Assembly (NCBI RefSeq): GCF_010634855.1
Contig: NZ_MWLQ01000025.1
Coordinates: forward strand, 1 to 47,608
Origin: Microbacterium sp. B35-30
Lineage (GTDB): Bacteria > Actinomycetota > Actinomycetes > Actinomycetales > Microbacteriaceae
DNA: 47,608 bases
Reading direction: 5' to 3'
Below are positions 43,022 through 47,608 of this stretch, piece after piece. Position 1 is the first letter of the stretch. Every line of letters starts with the position of its first letter. The notes under the pieces are model-generated. The model had not been told where the DNA came from and ran no database searches. It saw nothing but the letters and a program-made list of their open reading frames with translations. A program made the translations under genes and the position numbers.

Positions 43022-43801
43022 CTACCGTCGAACGCTCGTCGTGGCGGTAGTCAGTGCGATCGGTTTCTCGTCGGTGCCCTTGATGACCCAGTAAACAACA
43101 GCGACAGCAAGAAGGCCGATGACTGGCGTGAGGAAAGTCGCCCAGGCGGGGCCGAGCGGGGCGAAGCCGACCGAGAACGCGGACACGTCCCAGATGCCGT
43201 GCAGCGCCATCGCCCAGATGAGTGAGCCCGTGACCCGTCGCACGATGTAGAAGCACGTGCCCGACATCGCGGCGATGAGTACTTGTCCGAGTGTGCTCGC
43301 GAGGGGGGCGCCGAGGGCGGCATTGATCAAATGCATGGCGCCGAAGAGAAGCGAGGTGAGCAGCCACACCCAAACTTCGGACAGCTGTGAGCGGAACGCC
43401 GTCAGCAGGAGACCTCGTGACAGCAGTTCTTCGCAGAACCCGACGGCGATCCCGAGAGCGAGGAGGGACAGAATGAACGATGCGTCGAACTTGGACCAGT
43501 CGGTATTGGAAAGGTTCAGGATGGCAACGACGAGCATGATCGCGGGGACGAAGATCGGCCACCTGTGATGCGAACGCTTTCGCTCGAAGAGCGCGGGCTT
43601 CCACCAGCCCAACAGCCATGTGGTGATGGCAAGTAGTACGGCGCCGACCGCGAGGTCGAGGACCGCTCCACGCCAGGTGAACTCGGCGGACTTCCCGATG
43701 TCTGTGTATGCCACTCCGCTGAGTCTTGAGACGACGTAGATGACCAAGACGTAACCAACGTAGATCGTCAAGCCGATCCAGACGCGGGGAGTGACGCGCA
43801 T
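43022..43801 (-). CDS. CPBP-family intramembrane protease
   Basis: A 259-residue membrane protein with about eight helices. The Rce1/CAAX-protease-like motifs are present: EExxxR as CEELLSRG (Glu124, Glu125, Arg129), FxxxH as FGAMH (His157) and HxxxD as HGIWD (His201, Asp205). Such enzymes cleave in or near the membrane; in bacteria many serve in peptide or bacteriocin-related processing or immunity, but no peptide gene is visible nearby. AAGG about 9 bp before MRVTPRVW supports the start. The 256 bp downstream to the ArsR-SRPBCC promoter have no recognisable gene. Confidence 0.92.
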   Translation of the reverse strand: MRVTPRVWIGLTIYVGYVLVIYVVSRLSGVAYTDIGKSAEFTWRGAVLDLAVGAVLLAITTWLLGWWKPALFERKRSHHRWPIFVPAIMLVVAILNLSNTDWSKFDASFILSLLALGIAVGFCEELLSRGLLLTAFRSQLSEVWVWLLTSLLFGAMHLINAALGAPLASTLGQVLIAAMSGTCFYIVRRVTGSLIWAMALHGIWDVSAFSVGFAPLGPAWATFLTPVIGLLAVAVVYWVIKGTDEKPIALTTATTSVRR

Positions 43802-44040
43802 GCGCTGCTGCCTTTCGGTGATGTGAAGGTCCTGCGAAGTACGGTGTGAGACGGCGACCGCGATGGGCGTGCAGCTCGGCGAGATAACCCGAATCATCAA
43901 CACTACGGCGGCAGCGGAGTCATAGCAGCGAGAGCACAATGCTGGCCCGAGCGGTCAACGCGTAACGGTTGGGACTAATTGCAGCATCCGATGATCGGTC
44001 GACCTGCGCACGCGTTGGGTCGTGTCGCTAGCCTGAGCGC

Positions 44041-44601
44041 GTGTTGATACTTCTCGACGAGGTGGTGCGCACGGATTACGGCCAGTTCACGATTCTCCAG
44101 GGTGCTGACGGCTTCGACGGGGATGCCAACCGGTTCTTCGCCGGCCAGACAAACGGTTGGGTGGGCGCCGCTGTTCCCGGGGTGGTCCATGTAGTGCTTG
44201 CCCGACGATCGGGCGGCTCGGCCGTAAGCATTGAACTGCACCAGGATGAGCCTGACCTGGACAAGGCGGAAGACATCGTCGAAGTCTCACTGGAAGTGAG
44301 CGAAGGCGGCCTGTCCTGGGAGACGTGGGCCGGCGAGTCGAGCGGCACACTCGACGTTCCTTCGGGCACATATCGGGTTCGCGTCAGCGCGAGTGGCAGG
44401 GACGCCGGTCAGGCCGGCGAGTTCGCCGAGGGCATCGTCGACTGGTACACGATCCAGCTCTGGCACGCGCCCCCAGCCGACGACAGGATCGTCCGGGTCG
44501 GAAGTCAGGATGCCGCGTACTGGCACGCCGAATTGGGGCGGCCGCCGCGGAGCCCAGTTGCAGCCCGGCGCTCGCGCGGCACGCGGTCCGTAGTGGCGTG
44601 A
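44041..44601 (+). CDS. Hypothetical protein with immunity-like beta-sandwich pattern
   Basis: A 186-residue soluble protein with GTG start. Residues 1-150 alternate beta strands (TDYGQFTILQ, WVGAAVPGVVHVVLAR, DIVEVSLEVS, GTYRVRVSASGRD, GIVDWYTIQLWHAPP). The GTYRVRVSA-GRD and W-A-P-D endings recall uncharacterised actinobacterial families, some annotated near ComJ-like nuclease-inhibitor folds; I cannot confirm this. No signal peptide. It is the last gene before repeat copy 2, just inside the bracketed segment. The C-terminal 25 residues (PRSPVAARRSRGTRS) are Arg-rich and perhaps an extension caused by mutation. Confidence 0.7.
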   Translation: MLILLDEVVRTDYGQFTILQGADGFDGDANRFFAGQTNGWVGAAVPGVVHVVLARRSGGSAVSIELHQDEPDLDKAEDIVEVSLEVSEGGLSWETWAGESSGTLDVPSGTYRVRVSASGRDAGQAGEFAEGIVDWYTIQLWHAPPADDRIVRVGSQDAAYWHAELGRPPRSPVAARRSRGTRSVVA

Positions 44602-44644
44602 CACTGGTCCCGGTCGCCGGCAACGCTCTGACCTGGGCTTTTTT

Positions 44645-44770
44645 GCGGAGACGGAGGGATTTGAACCCCGCCTCTTGGCTTGCGTCAAGGTCCAGTGAAG
44701 TGCGTTGGCGTTGATTCGACGCAGTTGGAGGCGACGTGGGACTACGTGCAACGAGGCTCGGGGCTGTTCA
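44645..44770 (-). repeat. tRNA-3'-end-like repeat, copy 2
   Basis: On the minus strand the segment ends GGGGTTCAAATCCCT and CCGTCTCCGC, followed by AAAAAAGCCC, as the T-arm, acceptor strand and U-run of a serine-type tRNA, but the 5' half of a tRNA is missing. It matches copy 1 (34002 onward) at 23 of the first 24 bases, 13 of 13 at offset 63, and about half to two thirds beyond, in one ungapped register. Confidence 0.62.
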
Positions 44771-44878
44771 GTTGTTCGCAGATTCTTCGCACACGAGATC
44801 ATGATCCTCCGTGCCCGGCGGGCAACCCGGACGGCGGGATGGAACCGGCTTGCGAGGCTACTCGGGTCCCGCATGACG

Positions 44879-44908
44879 GGAGGGCCCGAGCCGCAGCCCG
44901 AGCCCTCC
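44879..44908 (-). terminator. Terminator of the LplA/LplC-type importer operon
   Basis: On the minus strand GGAGGGCTCGGGC and GCTCGGGCCCTCC pair over 13 positions (two G-U pairs) around a TGCG loop, 19 bp past the binding-protein stop. No U run follows. Confidence 0.7.
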
Positions 44909-44927
44909 ACATGTGGACTGACGGATA

Positions 44928-46673
44928 CTACTGGAAGGCTTCCACGACGGCGATTCGCGCGTCGTTCTGCTCCTTCGCATTCGCCAGGTCTACCTCGAGA
45001 ACCTTCTCGTAACCAAGCCCGTTCGCCGTGTTCTGCATCTCAGTCAGTAGCGACTCGAACTGTGCGTCGTTCTCGGCGTAGACCAACTGCCACGAGTACT
45101 GGACGACGATCTCCTTGATCTGGTTCCGCAGAGTCTCGATCTGCGAGTCGTCCGCCGGTGCCGCGTAGCCGGCGCCCGCGCCGACGAGCAGCTGGTCGTT
45201 CGTCTTGAGATAGTCCATGGTGCTGGTCGCACCGCCCATCTGAGCCGACCAGTCATCAACAACCGGATTCGCGAGGAGCTCCTGGTAGCTCGGCCAGAAC
45301 TTGTAGCTGTATGGCAAGCCGGTCGTCGGATCGATATCGGCGGGGAGGACCGAGGTGGTGTTGAGCGCCGACGCGCCCGCAACGTACTTGCCACCACCCC
45401 ATTCCGCGGGCACGTCGGCGTCGCCCTCGAGGAACACCTGCTGCCCGATGTCGGTAAGGGTGGGTCCGTCGTCGGCGAGGTCCCAGGTCAGCCCCTGAGG
45501 CCCCGTGGCACCGGACACCTGGTTGGCGCCACTGTAGGCGCCTTCAGGCGAGTACAGCCAGTCGAGGAAGGCCGCGACCCGCTCCGGGTCCTCGGCCTTG
45601 GAGCCGATGGCGAAAACCTGGGTGGCACCATACGCTTCGGCGCCGTACGAGAAGATCTGCTGGTCTGCTAGCGGCGCCATCATGAACCCCTTGCCGGCCG
45701 CAAGATTCGCCTCTGTGTTGTACGCCGCCTGGCCGAGCCACGGCCACCACGACAACAGCACCTGGCCGTTCTGGTACTTCGAGTACATCGTGTCGTAGTT
45801 TTGCGTCGTTGAGTCTGGGTCGACCAGGCCGAGCTGGTTCGCCTCGTAGTAGAAGCGGAGCGCACGCACATACTGCGAATCCGAGTCGAGGATGCTTTGG
45901 TAGTCCGAACCGTCGGCCTTGGCCAGCACGAAGCCGAGTTCGTCGTAGCCGTAGAGACACGCGGGCTGCTTGCCCATCACCATCATGTTGCCGTCCCAGT
46001 CCTTGAACAGAGACAGTGCGTAGGCGGGCTGACCGTTGTCGGCCGTGGGATGGGCCGCCTGCATGTCGGCGAGCACGGGGAGCAGGTCCTCGAGCGTGCC
46101 GATCTCGGGGTAGCCGAGCTCTTTGTAATAGTCCCAGCGCAGGAATGGACCGAACGTGGGGTCGAGACCCTCCGACGGTTCCCACGGTTTGATCGACGAG
46201 ACCTGCGTAGGCAGGGCGTACATCCCGTCGTTTTCTTCGCTCAGGTGCTGCACCGCGGGATCGAAGCGATTGAGATTCTCCATCGCCGGATAGAACGACG
46301 CCGCATCGAGCACGAGTCCGCCCTGAATGAGCTCGTCCAGCCGATTGCCCTTGTCGGTGACGATCAGGTCGCCCAGGTCGCCCGCCGAGACGCGTGTGTT
46401 GAAAAGCGTGTCACCACCGCCCGCGACGTTCGGGGCAATGATGTTCAGCTTCATGTTGAACTTGTCCTTGACGATCTTGGCGAACCAGCCCTCCTGCATC
46501 CCCATGTAATTGGAGAGGCTCGAGAACACGTCGATCGTGATCTCGTTGTCCCAGGCCTGGGGAAACTCGGAGATGGTTTCACGCTGAGCGTCCGCAGATG
46601 CCGTGCATGAGGTGAGAGCGCCGGCAGCAAGCATTGCGGCCGCGGCGACCGCCATCGCTTTTCGAAGCTTCAT
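44928..46673 (-). CDS. Extracellular solute-binding lipoprotein, LplA/YtcQ type
   Basis: A 581-residue binding protein, longer than ordinary sugar-binding proteins and typical of the LplA/LipO/YtcQ group. The signal peptide ends in LTSC with Cys23 as the lipid anchor. Motifs include ITIDVFSSLSNYMGMQEGWFAKIVKDKFN near the mature N terminus, FLRWDYYKELGYPEIGTLEDLLPVL, and PERVAAFLDWLYSPEG. GAAAGGAAAGC before MKLRKAM fixes the start. It lies 32 bp after an LplC-type permease and is the last gene of the operon. The ligand, possibly a complex polysaccharide-derived oligosaccharide, cannot be determined. Confidence 0.95.
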   Translation of the reverse strand: MKLRKAMAVAAAAMLAAGALTSCTASADAQRETISEFPQAWDNEITIDVFSSLSNYMGMQEGWFAKIVKDKFNMKLNIIAPNVAGGGDTLFNTRVSAGDLGDLIVTDKGNRLDELIQGGLVLDAASFYPAMENLNRFDPAVQHLSEENDGMYALPTQVSSIKPWEPSEGLDPTFGPFLRWDYYKELGYPEIGTLEDLLPVLADMQAAHPTADNGQPAYALSLFKDWDGNMMVMGKQPACLYGYDELGFVLAKADGSDYQSILDSDSQYVRALRFYYEANQLGLVDPDSTTQNYDTMYSKYQNGQVLLSWWPWLGQAAYNTEANLAAGKGFMMAPLADQQIFSYGAEAYGATQVFAIGSKAEDPERVAAFLDWLYSPEGAYSGANQVSGATGPQGLTWDLADDGPTLTDIGQQVFLEGDADVPAEWGGGKYVAGASALNTTSVLPADIDPTTGLPYSYKFWPSYQELLANPVVDDWSAQMGGATSTMDYLKTNDQLLVGAGAGYAAPADDSQIETLRNQIKEIVVQYSWQLVYAENDAQFESLLTEMQNTANGLGYEKVLEVDLANAKEQNDARIAVVEAFQ

Positions 46674-46705
46674 TGCTTTCCTTTCTTGGTGGTGCGTGGC
46701 CGCCG

Positions 46706-47608
46706 TCAACCCTTGACGGCGCCCAGCATGATGCCCTTCACGAAGAAGCGCTGGAACAGGGGGTAGATGAAGATGATCGGCAGCACGACCAGCACCGAGA
46801 CGGTCATGCGTATCGAGGTCGGCGTCTGCTGGGTCGCCACCCCGGCTATCTGCCCGAGATTGCCGCCGGCGTTCTGCGCCGCCTGGGCGAGACTCGACGC
46901 CTGATTGATGAACATGTAGAGCAGGTACTGCAGCGTGTACAGACTCTGGTCGGTGATGTAGATCAGGGTGTCCTGGAAGCTGTTCCACTGCGTGACCGCG
47001 CTGAAGATCGCGATGGTCGCCAGGATCGGCGTCATGTTCGGCAGGTACACGCGGAAGAACACCTGCAGGATGTTGGCGCCGTCGACCTCGGCGGCCTCCT
47101 GCAGCTCTCGCGGCATCGACTCGACGTAGGTCTTCGCGAGGATGACGTTGAACGGCTGCACCACGAACGGCAACACGTACACCCAGAAGTTGTTGGTCAG
47201 CCCCAGCGTCTTCATGATGATGAACACCGGGATCAGGCCCGCGCTGAAGTACATCGTGATGATGAGGAAGCGGTACCAGAACTTGCGGCCCCACATGCGG
47301 GTCTGCGTGAACATGAACCCGAGGAACGCGGAGGCCAGCACGGTCAGCACCGTGCCGATCACGGTGCGCCCGACGCTGACCACAGCCGCCATCGGCAGCC
47401 CGGGCAGCTGGAACACCTGGCCATAGTTCGACAGGTGGAACCCGACCGGCCACAGGCGCACGTCACCCAGCGCCGAGACGTCGTTGGCGCTGACCGAGTT
47501 GATGATCAGGTAGTAGAACGGGTAGGCGCAGATGAGCGCGAACAGCAGGAACAGCGTGTAGTTCCCGATGCGAAACAGGATGTCGCCGACCGAGGCGCGA
47601 TAGCGCGC
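46706..47608 (-). CDS. Sugar ABC transporter permease, LplC/YtcP type (partial)
   Basis: A CUT1-type permease whose 5' end lies beyond the window; 300 residues are present. The frame continues upstream of the internal ATG at 47461 as GDILFRIGNYTLFLLFALICAYPFYYLIINS, the standard first helix of LplC/YtcP permeases, so that ATG is not the start. The EAA loop is ESMPRELQEAAEVDGANILQVFFRVYLP, and the protein ends FFVKGIMLGAVKG. A second permease (LplB type) is expected further upstream, giving the order LplB-LplC-LplA. Confidence 0.95.
   Translation of the reverse strand, partial: ARYRASVGDILFRIGNYTLFLLFALICAYPFYYLIINSVSANDVSALGDVRLWPVGFHLSNYGQVFQLPGLPMAAVVSVGRTVIGTVLTVLASAFLGFMFTQTRMWGRKFWYRFLIITMYFSAGLIPVFIIMKTLGLTNNFWVYVLPFVVQPFNVILAKTYVESMPRELQEAAEVDGANILQVFFRVYLPNMTPILATIAIFSAVTQWNSFQDTLIYITDQSLYTLQYLLYMFINQASSLAQAAQNAGGNLGQIAGVATQQTPTSIRMTVSVLVVLPIIFIYPLFQRFFVKGIMLGAVKG

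Larger units (their letters stand above)
44602..44927. other. Gene-free stretch with second tRNA-end-like repeat
   Basis: This 326-bp gap holds repeat copy 2 and the terminator of the importer operon. Open frames crossing it read through tRNA-like sequence and are not supported as genes. Confidence 0.6.

Noticed and set aside
44325..44714. Frame ending in FLRRRRDLNPASW near repeat copy 2
   Set aside because: The RRRRDLNP string is the usual artefact of reading through the antisense of a tRNA T-arm; it overlaps the better-supported gene at 44041-44601.
44645..44735. Complete serine tRNA on the minus strand
   Set aside because: The 3' acceptor strand and T-arm are present, but no complementary 5' acceptor strand or anticodon arm can be found in the next 100 bp.
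46674..47453. N-terminal extension of the LplA-type binding protein frame
   Set aside because: It is antisense-free but out of frame with the real permease; the lipoprotein signal peptide and ribosome site fix the start at 46673.

Overview
The window looks like a chromosomal segment of a high-GC Gram-positive actinobacterium of the Microbacteriaceae type, most likely Microbacterium or a close relative. The grounds are a GC content near 70% by eye, strong G/C preference at third codon positions, many ATGA/GTGA overlaps, frequent GTG starts, and typical actinobacterial families (NarL-type two-component systems, CUT1 sugar importers without their own ATPase, MmyB-type XRE regulators, WYL regulators). 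I found no complete rRNA or tRNA gene, no CRISPR array and no transposase.

Region 1 (1-9.4 kb) is envelope and signalling. A small hypothetical gene is followed by a tightly overlapping ABC exporter, histidine kinase and response regulator operon (485-4005). A minus-strand pair follows (integral membrane protein and alpha/beta hydrolase, 4053-5722), divergent from a second kinase/regulator pair (5831-7626). That pair converges on a second ABC-2 exporter (7686-9406).

Region 2 (9.4-18.7 kb) is mixed metabolism and regulation: a 995-residue DUF5107/TPR protein divergent from an AraC regulator, an aldo/keto reductase divergent from an MmyB-type XRE regulator, a PAS-GAF-GGDEF diguanylate cyclase, and a sugar-acid dehydratase of the IlvD/EDD family.

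Region 3 (18.7-29.1 kb) is the most coherent system, a rhamnoside or glycoside import and digestion locus. A LysR regulator and a LacI regulator are followed by a lipoprotein binding protein, two CUT1 permeases, an intracellular GH78 alpha-L-rhamnosidase and an intracellular GH3 beta-glycosidase in one operon. Two LacI-type operators and a promoter can be placed. A 17-bp palindrome upstream of the importer is repeated (15/17) in the dehydratase/LysR intergenic region, which ties the two units into one probable regulon. A short relic of a GH65 phosphorylase lies just downstream.

Region 4 (29.4-34 kb) holds glutamate decarboxylase divergent from a YrhK-like membrane protein, then a YihY/BrkB membrane protein and a ZIP-like transporter lacking the usual histidines.

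Region 5 (34-44.7 kb) is a patchwork of small accessory units: alpha/beta hydrolase, small ORF, WYL regulator/epoxide hydrolase, an unusual ABC exporter, an Rrf2-cupin pair with a clear shared operator, a frameshifted DHFR-family gene overlapping an ArsR-SRPBCC fusion, a CPBP protease and a hypothetical protein. It is bracketed by two same-orientation copies of a sequence resembling a tRNA 3' end plus about 100 bp of related flank, as in an old integration region. I see no integrase.

Region 6 (44.9-47.6 kb) is the end of an LplA/LplC-type sugar importer operon that runs off the window.
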